Below the pieces are notes generated by a model. That model ran no database searches. It saw nothing but the letters and a program-made list of their open reading frames with translations, and was not told where the DNA came from. This document shows positions 42,795 to 51,844 of a stretch of DNA of 60,470 bases, piece by piece (the stretch's first letter is position 1; each line of letters begins with the position of its first letter). Source of the DNA: Clostridia bacterium (GTDB taxonomy: Bacteria > Bacillota_A > Clostridia > Christensenellales > Aristaeellaceae); contig JAFWQM010000065.1 of NCBI GenBank assembly GCA_017509065.1, positions 1-60,470 on the forward strand, given 5' to 3'. The position numbers and the translations under genes were made by a program.

Positions 42795-43088
42795 CCCCTT
42801 TTCTGTTCCTGTTTCTGGAAAAACAATCAAAATACACTACTGATATAGCGTTTACTCGAAAAATATACATGAATGCACAAATGCGGCAGATGCGGCGATC
42901 AATGGAAAAATTGGGAAATTATATGGAGAATATACCGTGATTTTTATGCGTTTTGGAACCAGTTCAGAACAGAAAAAAGCCCGCGAAGCCTTGTACCGCA
43001 AGGTTTTACGGGAACCTCTTTGTATCGGTTTGGATTTTTAAAGGCAAAAAAAAGGACACTCAACAATATTTTTTTCCAAAAAAGCAAA

Positions 43089-43133
43089 GAAAAAAGTGAG
43101 CGCCTACAGGCTGTACGCCTTGTAAACACTCAC
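43089..43133 (-). terminator. Terminator of the tRNA pair
   Basis: On the minus strand GTGAGTG and the following bases pair with GCGCTCAC through TACA/TGTA and AGGC/GCC steps (arms about 43096-43133), and the hairpin is followed by T6. Confidence 0.82.
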
Positions 43134-43147
43134 TTTTCTCTCTTAGT

Positions 43148-43220
43148 GGCTCCGAACGGATTCGAACCATTGACACTCCGGGTATGAACCGAATGCTCTA
43201 GCCAGCTGAGCTACGGAGCC
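43148..43220 (-). tRNA. tRNA-Met (CAT), elongator
   Basis: The 73-base cloverleaf has acceptor GGCTCCG/CGGAGCC, D arm GCTC/GAGC, anticodon loop TTCATAC with CAT, and T arm AATGG-TTCGAAT-CCGTT. The loop TTCATAC and the normal paired first position separate it from the initiator beside it. The discriminator is A; CCA is not encoded. It lies 4 bases after tRNA-fMet in the same transcript. Confidence 0.95.
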
Positions 43221-43224
43221 AAAT

Positions 43225-43301
<77 letters not shown>

Positions 43302-43329
43302 TCACGCGCACTTTCATAGTGCGACGTTA

Positions 43330-43358
43330 ATAATACAATATAATTGCCGCTTTGTCAA
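43330..43358 (-). promoter_or_regulatory. Promoter of the fMet-Met tRNA transcript
   Basis: The minus strand reads TTGACA, 17 bases, TATTAT, about 30 bases before the tRNA-fMet gene. Confidence 0.88.
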
Positions 43359-43470
43359 TATGTTTTTTCAGTTTTACCGGAAAAAACCTATGAAAGGCGA
43401 ACGCTGATTCATCCGCCGCATCACCGGACGACGGTTTTATTATACGGCGAGCACATACTTGTAAGCCTTA

Positions 43471-44391
43471 TTACTTTGACGGATCGTCGCCCTCGCGGTA
43501 GGGAACCACCGCGGAAGCCACGACCTCCGAAGCGGGATCGGCGTGGGCGTGCTGGTCGTCAAAAAAGATATGCGCGCCGAAGCTGGCCAGGATATCCTTC
43601 TTGGACACGCCGCCCAGGAAGAACGCTTCGTCCACCCGCACGCCCCATTGCCGCAGGGTTTTGATCGCCCGGGTGTGGGCGGGGGCCATGCGGGAGGTCA
43701 CCAGCGCGGTGCGGATGGGGGCCCTGTCCTTGTCCGGGAACATGGCCTGGATGTTGGACAGCGCCATCAGGAAATTGGCGAAGGGGCCTTTGGGCAGCGG
43801 ATCGTTCGCGTGGCTGCGCTCGTGCTCCTGGAACGCGGCGATGCCCGCGTGCTGGTAAATGCGCTCCGCCTCCGCGCCGAACAGGACGGCGTCCCCGTCA
43901 AAGGCGATGCGGATCTGATCCACTTTGCTGTCATGCCCCGCCGGGATGCTGGAGGTCAGCAGCACGCCCGCGGCCACGCCGGAATTGATGGCCTTCTGCA
44001 CGTCCGTGGGCTCGGCGGAAAGGAACAGATCGGTGCTGAACGCCGTCAGGTACGGCGCGACCGACGCGCCGCCCGCCAGCGCGGCCCGCGTGATGTCCAG
44101 CCCATAGCGCTCGATGGAGTTAAAAATGCGCAGGCTGGTGTCCGGGCTGTTGCGGGACATCACGATCACTTCCACCAGCCGCCGCCCCGCTTCGTTTTCG
44201 TTCAGCCGAAGAAACGCGCGCACGAGCTCAAAGCCGACGCCGGGCTTAAGGATTTTTTCTTCGTTCCGCAGCTGGTATTCCGCGTACGCGGCAAGGCCCT
44301 GCTCTTCATAGATGCGGTTTTCTTCCTCCAGGTCAAAAAGCGCGCGGGATGAAATGCCGATCACCAGCGGGTCCGTGAGATCATAAGGCAT
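43471..44391 (-). CDS. 5'-nucleotidase (NT5C1-like, cytosolic type)
   Basis: This HAD-like enzyme of the PF06189-type 5'-nucleotidase family removes phosphate from nucleoside monophosphates in the cytoplasm. The 306-aa form begins with VIGISSRALFDLEEEN, the family's unusual N-terminal motif, and has IRIAFDGDAVLFG with the catalytic Asp residues, and DEAFFLGGVSKKDILASFGAHIFFDD at the C-terminal metal site. The start at 44391 has GGAGGCCCCGCT before it; an upstream in-frame ATG would add 19 residues. It stands alone between the tRNAs and the peptide transporter. Confidence 0.9.
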   Translation of the reverse strand: MPYDLTDPLVIGISSRALFDLEEENRIYEEQGLAAYAEYQLRNEEKILKPGVGFELVRAFLRLNENEAGRRLVEVIVMSRNSPDTSLRIFNSIERYGLDITRAALAGGASVAPYLTAFSTDLFLSAEPTDVQKAINSGVAAGVLLTSSIPAGHDSKVDQIRIAFDGDAVLFGAEAERIYQHAGIAAFQEHERSHANDPLPKGPFANFLMALSNIQAMFPDKDRAPIRTALVTSRMAPAHTRAIKTLRQWGVRVDEAFFLGGVSKKDILASFGAHIFFDDQHAHADPASEVVASAVVPYREGDDPSK

Positions 44392-44499
44392 AGCGGGGCC
44401 TCCTTTCCGATCTGCGTTCATTATATCACATGGAAATGCGGCAGGCAAGGACCGAGGTTTGTTTATACAGGATCAGGCTTCCAAACTGGTCACCATTCA

Positions 44500-44645
44500 C
44501 CCAGACCCTCATCCAAGAAAGCTATAAAGGAAAACAAACACAGTAGGTTGAGTCTTACAGAGAAAGCTTTTGCTTTTTACAGCCTTTCTCGGAAGGGGAC
44601 GAACCGTCGATGACCGCCTGAGGCGGGAATCTTATCGACGGTGAA
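44500..44645. repeat. Diverged repeat tail and hairpin in the gene-free space before the peptide transporter
   Basis: In this 426-base gap, 44525-44601 (AAGGAAAACAAACACAG ... CTTTCTCGGAAGGGG) is an inverted, diverged match to the tail of the 30.8-kb repeat. It is followed by an inverted repeat ACCGTCGAT/ATCGACGGT (44603-44643) with an inner CCGCC/GGCGG. The CCGCTCTTTGG palindrome itself is missing here. The remainder holds the transporter promoter. Confidence 0.7.
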
Positions 44646-44690
44646 AATCTGAATCGCAACCCAAACTGTACCAAAGTATTTTTTTCTTAT

Positions 44691-44723
44691 TTGCTTGTGC
44701 CGAAACGGAAAATATGATACAAT
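44691..44723 (+). promoter_or_regulatory. Promoter of the peptide transporter binding protein
   Basis: Two overlapping readings exist: TTGCTT-16-TATGAT and TTGTGC-17-TACAAT. Either would start transcription about 90 bases before the ATG. Confidence 0.65.
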
Positions 44724-44817
44724 AACCGTGATCAATGAATGAACCGCATATCATCTGCACTTCAGCATCTGAACCAAGGCGCGGACGCGCTTTGAATATA
44801 CGGAAAGAGGTGTTTTC

Positions 44818-46335
44818 ATGAAGAAACTGTTTGCCCTGCTGCTGGCGCTGGTTATGGCGCTGACGATGGTTTCCGTCTCCCTGGCGGAAGAAAACGTGCT
44901 GCGTTACGGCGTGGACGCCGACGCCGCGGGCGGCTTTGACCCCCATACCATTTCCGCCGTGGCCTCCATGCGTATGATCGGCCAGATGTACAACACCCTG
45001 GTGGACGTGGACGAAAACCTGAACGTCATCCCCGAGCTGGCCACCAGCTGGGAGCAGCCCGACGATGTGACCTACATCTTCCATCTGGCGCAGAACGTCA
45101 AGTTCCACAACGGACGTAAGATGACCGCTGAGGACGTAAAATATTCCTTCGAGCGCATCCTTGACCCCGCCACCGGCGCTCTGGGCAATTCCAGCAGCTA
45201 CGCGGGCGATATCGACACCGTGGAAGTGATCGACGAGTACACCGTGAAGATCACGCTGAAGAACATCAACGCGCCGTTCCTGGCCAACCTCTCCTCCTCC
45301 TACTGCTCCATCGTGGCCAAGGAAGTGGTGGAAGCCAACGACGGCAGCCTCCTGCTGGCTGACGGCGGCACCGGCCCCTACACCCTGGGCGAATGGGTGC
45401 CGGACAACAGCATCACCGTGAAAGCCTTCCCCGAGTACTTCGACGAAGCGGGCAAGGCAACCTTTGACGCCATCGAATTCTATGTGCTGACCGACGCTTC
45501 CGCCCGTCTGGCCGCCCTGCGCACCGGCGCGGTGGATCTGATCGTGGCCGACACCGCCATGCTGGACCTGGTTGAGAACGACGCCAACATCCAGACCGTT
45601 TCCTATCAGAGCCGCAACTACACCGGCCTGTTCCTGAACCCGAACCGTGCGCCTTTTGACAATCCCCTGGTGCGTCAGGCCATCAACCTGGCCCTGAACC
45701 GCGAGGAGATCATCGAATTCGCCTTCAACGGCAAAGCGGTACTGTCCGGCTTCGTGCCCGCCTCCATGGGCCACTGGGCTGTGGATGTGGCCGAGAACGA
45801 ATACTATACCCAGAACATCGAAAAGGCCAAGGCGCTGCTTGCCGAAGCGGGCTATCCCAACGGCTTTGAAACCAACATCATCGTGGGCCTGCTGGACAGC
45901 ATCCGCGACACCGGCCTGGTTGTGGAACAGCAGCTGGCTGAAATCGGCATCAAGGCCAACGTGCAGGACGTGGAGCGCGGCCAGTACCTGGACGCCTGGA
46001 CCGGCCACGACTTTGACATCATGGTGTGCCAGAACGGCGCGGGCAGCGACCCCAGCCGCGCGGTGGGCTTCTTCTTCAAGACCGGTTCCTCCGCCAACAT
46101 CCAGGATTATTCCAACGCCCGGGTGGACGAGCTGTGCGAACTGGCCCAGTCCACCACCGACACCGCCAAGCGCGAGGAATACTATAAGGAAGCCACCAAC
46201 ATCATCCTGAACGACTGCGTGGTCGCCATCGTGGCCAGCCCCCAGGAATACTTCCTGGCCTCCACCGCGCTGCAGGGCTTTGCTCCCAACGCCTCCAACG
46301 CCAATAACTTCTCCGGCGTGACTCTGGCGAAGTAA
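44818..46335 (+). CDS. Peptide ABC transporter substrate-binding protein (family 5, DppA/OppA-like)
   Basis: This secreted receptor delivers peptides, or possibly nickel or oligosaccharides, to the downstream permeases. The signal peptide ends with an AxA-like site (SVSLAE) and has no lipobox cysteine. The mature 480 residues follow the family 5 pattern: LRYGVDADAAGGFDPHT, LATSWEQPDDVTYIFHL, VKFHNGRKMTAEDVKYSFERI, GTGPYTLGEWVPD, and FDNPLVRQAINLALNREEI. Length (505 aa) is usual. It is separated from the permease genes by a terminator and a repeat, so it can be made alone in excess. Confidence 0.94.
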   Translation: MKKLFALLLALVMALTMVSVSLAEENVLRYGVDADAAGGFDPHTISAVASMRMIGQMYNTLVDVDENLNVIPELATSWEQPDDVTYIFHLAQNVKFHNGRKMTAEDVKYSFERILDPATGALGNSSSYAGDIDTVEVIDEYTVKITLKNINAPFLANLSSSYCSIVAKEVVEANDGSLLLADGGTGPYTLGEWVPDNSITVKAFPEYFDEAGKATFDAIEFYVLTDASARLAALRTGAVDLIVADTAMLDLVENDANIQTVSYQSRNYTGLFLNPNRAPFDNPLVRQAINLALNREEIIEFAFNGKAVLSGFVPASMGHWAVDVAENEYYTQNIEKAKALLAEAGYPNGFETNIIVGLLDSIRDTGLVVEQQLAEIGIKANVQDVERGQYLDAWTGHDFDIMVCQNGAGSDPSRAVGFFFKTGSSANIQDYSNARVDELCELAQSTTDTAKREEYYKEATNIILNDCVVAIVASPQEYFLASTALQGFAPNASNANNFSGVTLAK

Positions 46336-46350
46336 CGGAATAGCCTATTT

Positions 46351-46393
46351 TCAGGCAGGCGCTCTGTTCCGAAGGACGCCTGCCTGATTTTCT
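46351..46393 (+). terminator. Terminator after the peptide-binding protein gene
   Basis: TCAGGCAGGCG pairs perfectly with CGCCTGCCTGA around a 15-base loop, followed by TTTTCTGCTTTTTT. It should stop most transcripts before the permease genes. Confidence 0.88.
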
Positions 46394-46500
46394 GCTTTTT
46401 TCAATTTGGCTATACTCTGCTAAAACTGCTCTCTTTTCTGCGGTTATCTAAAGTGAAGCACTATCATTCAGTAGATCTTATGTGTAAAGTGGGGAACCAG

Positions 46501-46691
46501 CCAAAAGGCTTCCCCTTGAGGGGAAGCTGTCAGGCGCGGAAGCAAGATGGCAAGTGTCACCAAGTTCATTCGCGCCTGACTGATGAGGTGATTTGCCGGA
46601 CTTAAGACAAGTTACTTTCGTTTCGATTCGCTTGGTCACCTCATCCGAGCCGCTTCGCGGCCCACCTTCCCCTCAAGGGGAAGGCTTTTGG
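46501..46691. repeat. 191-bp palindromic element inside the peptide transporter operon
   Basis: Outer arms CCAAAAGGCTTCCCCTTGAG and CTCAAGGGGAAGGCTTTTGG frame the element; inner parts contain CAGGCGCG/CGCGCCTGA and GATGAGGTG/CACCTCATC inverted pairs. It carries no ORF. The layout is like MITE-type or REP-like elements known from Clostridia. It fills most of the gap between the binding protein and permease genes. Confidence 0.85.
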
Positions 46692-46798
46692 AACGGTTTG
46701 TAACAGTTTATTCATTCGTGCGTTTGCCCTGTATGCACCGCGCCGATGATCCAACATCGTTGTGGTTTCCGCTCATTCTTTCACATCAGGAGAAACTT

Positions 46799-47743
46799 AT
46801 GCGTGACTACATCATCCGCCGCCTGCTGACGCTGATCCCCATTCTGATCGGCGTCAGCATCGCCATCTTTATCATCATGCAGCTAATCCCCGGCGACGTG
46901 GTATCGGGCATTTTAGGCATCGAGGAAACACCGGAGCTGCGTGCCATGTGGGAAGCGAAGCTGGGGCTGGACAAGCCGCTGATCCAGCAGTATTTTTCCT
47001 GGATCGGCAAGGCCCTCACCGGGGATTTCGGCGAATCCTTCCGTACAGGCGCGCCGGTATTCCCGGAGATCATGAGCCGGTTCAAGATCTCCGCGGAACT
47101 GGCCATCCTCGCTTGCGTGATCGCCTGGATCATCGCGCTGCCGCTGGGTATTCTCTCGGCGCTCAAACGCAACAGCGTGATTGACCGCATTGTGCGCGTG
47201 GTGGCGTTGCTGGGTGTGAGCATTCCCAACTTCGCCTCAGCCACGCTGCTGATCCTGTTTTTCTCCAAGGCGTTCAACTATTACTCGCCGGTGAAATACG
47301 TGGGCTTGTTTGAAAACTTCGGCAAGAACATGGAAATCATGCTGCTGCCCGCGTTTATACTGGGCTCAGTGATGGCGGGGTCGGTGATGCGCATGACGCG
47401 CTCCTCCATGCTGGAGGTGCTGCGGCAGGACTACATCAAAGCCGTGCGGGCCAAAGGCGCGCCGGAGCGGGTGACGATCTTCCGCCACGCCTTCAAGAAC
47501 AGCTCCATCCCCATCGTCACCCTGATCGGGATGCAAATCGGCGGCCTCATGGGCGGCACGGTGGTGATCGAGCAGATTTTCTCCATTCCCGGCCTGGGCC
47601 AGTTTACGCTGACTGGCATTTCCCAGCGGGATTATCCGGTGGTGCAGGGCTGCGTGCTGTTCATCGCGTTCCTGTACGTGATCATCAACCTGCTGGTGGA
47701 CATCCTGTATACCTACATCGACCCGCGCATTTCGTACAGCTGA
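46799..47743 (+). CDS. Peptide ABC transporter permease (DppB-like)
   Basis: This is the first membrane subunit of the peptide importer: 314 aa with six hydrophobic segments. It has the DppB N-terminus (IIRRLLTLIPILIGVSIAIFII), LGLDKPLIQQY, the EAA region DYIKAVRAKGAPERVTIFRHAFKN, and GGTVVIEQIFSIPGLGQ. The start at 46799 is chosen for AGGAGAAACTT and for the fit to the family; a longer reading begins in the repeat. It is followed 13 bases later by the DppC-like gene. Confidence 0.94.
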   Translation: MRDYIIRRLLTLIPILIGVSIAIFIIMQLIPGDVVSGILGIEETPELRAMWEAKLGLDKPLIQQYFSWIGKALTGDFGESFRTGAPVFPEIMSRFKISAELAILACVIAWIIALPLGILSALKRNSVIDRIVRVVALLGVSIPNFASATLLILFFSKAFNYYSPVKYVGLFENFGKNMEIMLLPAFILGSVMAGSVMRMTRSSMLEVLRQDYIKAVRAKGAPERVTIFRHAFKNSSIPIVTLIGMQIGGLMGGTVVIEQIFSIPGLGQFTLTGISQRDYPVVQGCVLFIAFLYVIINLLVDILYTYIDPRISYS

Positions 47744-47756
47744 GGAGGGGACGGAG

Positions 47757-48632
47757 ATGAAAAAGAAGAATCGTCCGATAAAAAACCGTTCCCTGCCCGG
47801 CAACGAAAGCCTGCTGCGCCAGCTCTGGCGCGACCCCATGGGCCGGGCGGGCATGATCGGCGTGGGCATCGTGATTTTGCTGGCCGTGTTCGCGCCGTGG
47901 ATCGCCCAGTACGACGTGGCGAAGATGAACGCCCGGGCCAAGCTCACCGGCCCCAGCGCCCAGTTCTGGTTCGGCACGGACAATTTCGGCCGGGACGTGT
48001 TTAGCCGCATCGTCTACGGTGCCCGGGTGTCGCTGGTGGTAGGCATCGTGGCCGTGGGCATCGCGGCAGGGTTCGGCTACCTGTTTGGGATGATTGCCGG
48101 ATTCTTTGAGGGGAAGATCGAATCCGTCATCATGATGGTGATGGACGTGATTTTCGCGTTCCCCTCCATCCTGCTGGCGCTGTTCATCGTGTCTGCCCTG
48201 GGCACCAGCATCGTGAACACCATGATCGCCATCGGCATCGTGAATATCCCCGTGTTCTGCCGCACGGTGCGGGCCTCGGTGAAAACCGTGAAATCTACGG
48301 ACTACATCGCCAACGCCCGCTCCATCGGCCTGAAAAAAATGAGCATTCTGTTCAAACACGTCACGCCCAACGTGATGGCTCCCTTCACCGTGCAGGCCAC
48401 CCTGGCGCTCTCCGGCGCCATCCTGACGGAAGCGTCCATGAGCTTCCTGGGCCTGGGCATCCAGCCCCCCAATCCCTCCTGGGGCAGTATGCTTTCCGAT
48501 GCCCGGAAATACATGGAGCGCGCTCCCTGGCTGGTGATTTTCCCGGCGCTGTTCATCATTATGACCATCCTGTCCTTCAACATCCTGGGCGACGCCCTGC
48601 GGGACGTGCTCGACCCGAAACTGAAGCTGTAA
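47757..48632 (+). CDS. Peptide ABC transporter permease (DppC-like)
   Basis: This second membrane subunit has 291 aa. The DppC marks are FWFGTDNFGRDVFSRIVYGARVSL, FAFPSILLALF and the EAA loop DYIANARSIGLKKMSILFKHVTPN, ending with LSFNILGDALRDVLDPK. A short cytoplasmic N-terminus with the sequence LWRDPMGRAGMIG precedes the first membrane helix. Translation begins behind GAGGAGGGGACGGAG. It is in one operon with the permease before it and the two ATPases after it. Confidence 0.95.
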   Translation: MKKKNRPIKNRSLPGNESLLRQLWRDPMGRAGMIGVGIVILLAVFAPWIAQYDVAKMNARAKLTGPSAQFWFGTDNFGRDVFSRIVYGARVSLVVGIVAVGIAAGFGYLFGMIAGFFEGKIESVIMMVMDVIFAFPSILLALFIVSALGTSIVNTMIAIGIVNIPVFCRTVRASVKTVKSTDYIANARSIGLKKMSILFKHVTPNVMAPFTVQATLALSGAILTEASMSFLGLGIQPPNPSWGSMLSDARKYMERAPWLVIFPALFIIMTILSFNILGDALRDVLDPKLKL

Positions 48633-48645
48633 AGGAGGGTACGTG

Positions 48646-49638
48646 ATGGAAAATTTATTGGAGATCCGGAATCTGAAAATCACCACCCTCCGGGGCAAGA
48701 ACACCGTCCGCCTGCTGGACAAGGTGGATTTGAGCGTTAAAAAGAAATGCTCCTTCGGCGTGGTGGGCGAATCGGGCTGTGGCAAATCCATCACCGCCAA
48801 CGCCATTCTGGGCCTGCTGCCCTACCCTTTGCGGGTGAGCGAAGGCTCCATCCGCTATGACAGCAAGGATGGGGAAAAGGAACTGCTGAACCTGAGCAAG
48901 AAAGAAATGCGCGCTGTGCGGGGCCGGGAAATCTCCATGATCTTTCAGGAGCCCATGACCTCTCTCGACCCCATCTTCACCGTGGAAAGCCAGATGTACG
49001 AAGCGCTCTCCTTCCACCATCCCGGCATGGGCAAAGGCGAAATGCGGGAAAAAGCCCTGGATATGCTGCGGCGGGTGAACATCCCGCGCCCGGAACAGAC
49101 CCTGTCCTCCTATGCCCACCAGCTTTCCGGCGGGCAGTTGCAGCGCATCATGATCGCCATCGCGCTCATCAACGCCCCAAGGCTTTTGCTGGCGGACGAG
49201 CCCACCACCGCCCTGGACGTGACCATCCAGGCGCAGATTTTGAAGCTGATGAACGACCTGAAAGAGCAGAACGATACTTCCATCATCATGATCACCCACG
49301 ACCTGGGCGTGATCGCGGAGACCTGCGAGGAGGTGGCGGTGTTCTACGCCGGGCAGATCGTGGAACAGTCGTCGGCGCTGGAGCTGTTCTCCCATCCGTC
49401 TCACCCCTACACCCTGGGCCTGCTTCGGGCTGTGACCAGCCTGGGCGGGGAAACCCGCAAGCTGTACACCATCCCCGGCATCGTGCCCCCCGGCGGTCAG
49501 TGGAGCGCGGGCTGCCGGTTTGCCGACCGGTGCGACAAATGTACGGAGAAATGCAAAGCGGGTATGCCGGCGCTGACGGAAACGGCCCCCGGCCATCTGT
49601 GCCGCTGTTTCCTCCACAGCGGGGAGGTGGAAGCATGA
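48646..49638 (+). CDS. Peptide ABC transporter ATP-binding protein (DppD-like)
   Basis: One of two ATPases that drive the peptide importer. Walker A is GESGCGKS, the signature is LSGGQLQR, Walker B is [12 protein letters not shown] and the switch histidine is in MITHDLG. The C-terminal oligopeptide/dipeptide domain has the cysteine-rich segment [14 protein letters not shown], which in some members binds an iron-sulfur cluster. The ATG at 48646 is preferred to the GTG just before it, giving good spacing to AAAGGAGG. Its stop overlaps the next start (ATGA). Confidence 0.95.
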   Translation: MENLLEIRNLKITTLRGKNTVRLLDKVDLSVKKKCSFGVVGESGCGKSITANAILGLLPYPLRVSEGSIRYDSKDGEKELLNLSKKEMRAVRGREISMIFQEPMTSLDPIFTVESQMYEALSFHHPGMGKGEMREKALDMLRRVNIPRPEQTLSSYAHQLSGGQLQRIMIAIALINAPRLLLADEPTTALDVTIQAQILKLMNDLKEQNDTSIIMITHDLGVIAETCEEVAVFYAGQIVEQSSALELFSHPSHPYTLGLLRAVTSLGGETRKLYTIPGIVPPGGQWSAGCRFADRCDKCTEKCKAGMPALTETAPGHLCRCFLHSGEVEA

Positions 49639-50609
49639 GCGAAAAAGAAAAGCTGCTGGAAGCCCGCAACTTGCAGGTGTATTTTCCCATCCGGCGGGGC
49701 CTCATGAAGAAGGTCGTGGGCCACGTCCACGCCGTGGAAGACATGAGCTTTTCCGTCCGGCGGCGGGAGGTGTTCGCCTTGGTGGGAGAATCCGGCTGCG
49801 GCAAAAGCACCACCGGCTCCGCCATCCTGCGCCTGATCGAACCTACCGGCGGCGAGGTGTACTTCAACGGCGAAAACCTGGGGAAGCTGACGGAGGAGGA
49901 AATGCGCCTCAAACGCCGGGACATGCAGTTCATTTTCCAGAACCCCTATTCCTCCCTGAATCCCCGGATGAACGTGTGGAAGCTGCTCAGTGAGCCATTG
50001 AAAGTGCATTTTAATCTGCCGCCCCAGGAGCTTCGGGAGCGGGTTGAGGACATGCTTCGCCTCATCGGCATGACGCCCGATCAGTTGGAGCGCTATCCCC
50101 ATCAGTTTTCCGGCGGCCAGAAGCAGCGCATTTCCATCGCCCGGGCGCTGATCACTCACCCCAGCTTCGTGGTGGCGGACGAACCGGTGTCCGCCCTGGA
50201 CGTGTCCATTCAGGCGCAGATTTTGAATTTGATGATGGAATTGCAGCAGGAAATGCAGCTTTCCATGGTGTTCATTTCCCACGATCTGAACGTGGTGCGC
50301 CACATCAGCGACAGCGTGGGCGTGATGTACCTGGGTTCCCTCATGGAAACGGGAGACACGGAGGAAGTCTACCGCCATCCGGCGCACCCCTACACCCAGG
50401 CCCTGCTTTCCGCCGTACCCTCCCACGACCCGGCGAATAAAAAACAGCACATCATCCTGGAAGGCGACGTGCCCAACCCCGCTGCCCCGCCGAGCGGCTG
50501 CCCCTTCCATACCCGCTGCGCCCGCTGCACGGAGGAATGCAGGACGAAAAAGCCGCTGTTGCGTGAAATCGCGCCGAACCATTTCGCTGCGTGCCATCGG
50601 GTTGTGTGA
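49635..50609 (+). CDS. Peptide ABC transporter ATP-binding protein (DppF-like)
   Basis: The second ATPase of the importer, 324 aa. Walker A is GESGCGKST, the signature FSGGQKQR, Walker B FVVADEPVSALD and the switch histidine in FISHDLN. The DppF-type N-terminus (ARNLQVYFPIRRGLMKKVVGHVHAVEDMSF) and the C-terminal CPFHTRCARCTEEC are present. The start at 49635 overlaps the dppD-like stop. An upstream in-frame reading of 45 residues overlaps the preceding gene and is rejected. Confidence 0.95.
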   Translation: MSEKEKLLEARNLQVYFPIRRGLMKKVVGHVHAVEDMSFSVRRREVFALVGESGCGKSTTGSAILRLIEPTGGEVYFNGENLGKLTEEEMRLKRRDMQFIFQNPYSSLNPRMNVWKLLSEPLKVHFNLPPQELRERVEDMLRLIGMTPDQLERYPHQFSGGQKQRISIARALITHPSFVVADEPVSALDVSIQAQILNLMMELQQEMQLSMVFISHDLNVVRHISDSVGVMYLGSLMETGDTEEVYRHPAHPYTQALLSAVPSHDPANKKQHIILEGDVPNPAAPPSGCPFHTRCARCTEECRTKKPLLREIAPNHFAACHRVV

Positions 50610-50654
50610 CAGGGCATTTGGGCCTTTTTCATAAACAAGCGTCACGATCATCCC

Positions 50655-50681
50655 GCCGGGCTCTTCGGGGCCCGGCTTTTT
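50655..50681 (+). terminator. Terminator of the peptide transporter operon
   Basis: GCCGGGC pairs with GCCCGGC around an 8-base loop and is followed by T5, 46 bases after the last gene. Confidence 0.88.
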
Positions 50682-50717
50682 GCGCGCGCTGTTATGTTTT
50701 CCGGTTCTGCCCACAGC

Positions 50718-50746
50718 TTGACAGAACAAACGCTATACTTTATAAT
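50718..50746 (+). promoter_or_regulatory. Promoter of the DegV gene
   Basis: TTGACA, 17 bases, TATAAT, both boxes consensus, about 75 bases before the ATG. Confidence 0.88.
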
Positions 50747-50820
50747 ATTTTACGCGAAACCACCTGGCTCGGGACACCTTTTTTCCCGACCGGTAATTCT
50801 TTAGGGAGAGGACGGTTGCT

Positions 50821-51708
50821 ATGCAGGATTATGTGCTGAGCTGCTGTTCCACGGCCGACCTGAGCGACAGGCACTTTAAAGACCGGGACATTCATTATAT
50901 TTGCTTCCATTTTTATCTGGACGGCAAGCCCTATGACGACGATCTGGGAAAGAGCATTTCATTCCCCGATTTCTACAAGGCGATGCAGAACGGCGCGGAG
51001 ACCCGCACTTCACAGGTGAACGAGGGAGAGTTTATCGAATACTTCACGCCTTTCCTCGAAGCGGGGAAGGATATCCTGCATGTCTGCCTTTCCAGCGGCA
51101 TTTCGGGCGTGTACAATTCCGCGGTGATGGCGAAGGAACAGCTTCAGGAAAAGTATCCCGAGCGTAAAATCTACATCGTGGATTCCCTCGGCGCGTCCTC
51201 CGGCTATGGCCTGCTGATGGACACCCTGGCCGATTTCCGCGACGGCGGCATGGATATCGACCGGCTCCATGATTGGACGGAAGCGCACAAGCTGGAGGTA
51301 CACCACTGGTTCTTCTCCACCGACCTGACCTTCTACGTCAAGGGCGGGCGCATTTCCAAGGCCGCAGGCTGGTTCGGCACCGCGCTGAGCATCTGCCCGC
51401 TGCTGAATATGGACCACCTGGGCCGCCTGATCCCGCGCGAAAAGATTCGCACGAAAAAACGGGTCATCACCCGCATCGTGGAGCAGATGAAAGCCCATGC
51501 TATGAATGGCTCGGATTACAACGGCAAGTGCTTCATTTCCAATTCCGCCTGTGAGAAGGACGCGGAGGAAGTCGCCCGCCTGGTGGAAGCCGCGTTCCCC
51601 AAACTCAACGGCAAAGTGCTCATCAACTCCATCGGCACCACCATCGGCAGCCATACCGGCCCCGGCACCGTGGCCCTGTTCTTCTGGGGCGACGAACGGA
51701 AAGAATAA
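50821..51708 (+). CDS. DegV family protein (fatty-acid-binding, FakB-like)
   Basis: DegV/FakB proteins bind a fatty acid and present it to the kinase FakA for phosphorylation and use in phospholipids. The 295 aa have ILHVCLSSGISGVYNSA with the lipid-binding Ser, IVDSLGASSGYGLLM, and GTTIGSHTGPGTVALFFWGD at the end, all family marks. The protein is cytoplasmic. It is a single-gene unit with its own promoter and terminator. No fakA/dhaK2-like kinase is in the window. Confidence 0.93.
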   Translation: MQDYVLSCCSTADLSDRHFKDRDIHYICFHFYLDGKPYDDDLGKSISFPDFYKAMQNGAETRTSQVNEGEFIEYFTPFLEAGKDILHVCLSSGISGVYNSAVMAKEQLQEKYPERKIYIVDSLGASSGYGLLMDTLADFRDGGMDIDRLHDWTEAHKLEVHHWFFSTDLTFYVKGGRISKAAGWFGTALSICPLLNMDHLGRLIPREKIRTKKRVITRIVEQMKAHAMNGSDYNGKCFISNSACEKDAEEVARLVEAAFPKLNGKVLINSIGTTIGSHTGPGTVALFFWGDERKE

Positions 51709-51721
51709 TATCAAACGATCG

Positions 51722-51754
51722 CCGGAGAAACAATGCTTGTTTCTCCGGGTTTTT
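51722..51754 (+). terminator. Terminator of the DegV gene
   Basis: CCGGAGAAACA pairs with TGTTTCTCCGG around a short loop, followed by GTTTTTGC. Confidence 0.85.
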
Positions 51755-51844
51755 GCTTTTTCATGGAGGAAATGAGGCTGCCGCGTGGAATAATAACAAA
51801 TGGTTCTTTTTGAAACAAACATTCCGAAAGGTGAGAAAAAAGCG

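Noticed and set aside
42873..43187. 104-codon plus-strand frame next to the tRNAs
   Set aside because: It runs through the tRNA terminator into tRNA-Met in antisense and has no ribosome site or domain.
43148..43220. Second CAT tRNA considered as tRNA-Ile2 (lysidine-modified)
   Set aside because: The loop TTCATAC and the acceptor sequence fit elongator tRNA-Met better than the usual Ile2 pattern, though this is not proof.
44632..46008. 458-codon minus-strand frame opposite the peptide-binding protein
   Set aside because: Antisense to a clear family 5 binding protein, with repetitive His/Gly/Val composition and no ribosome site.
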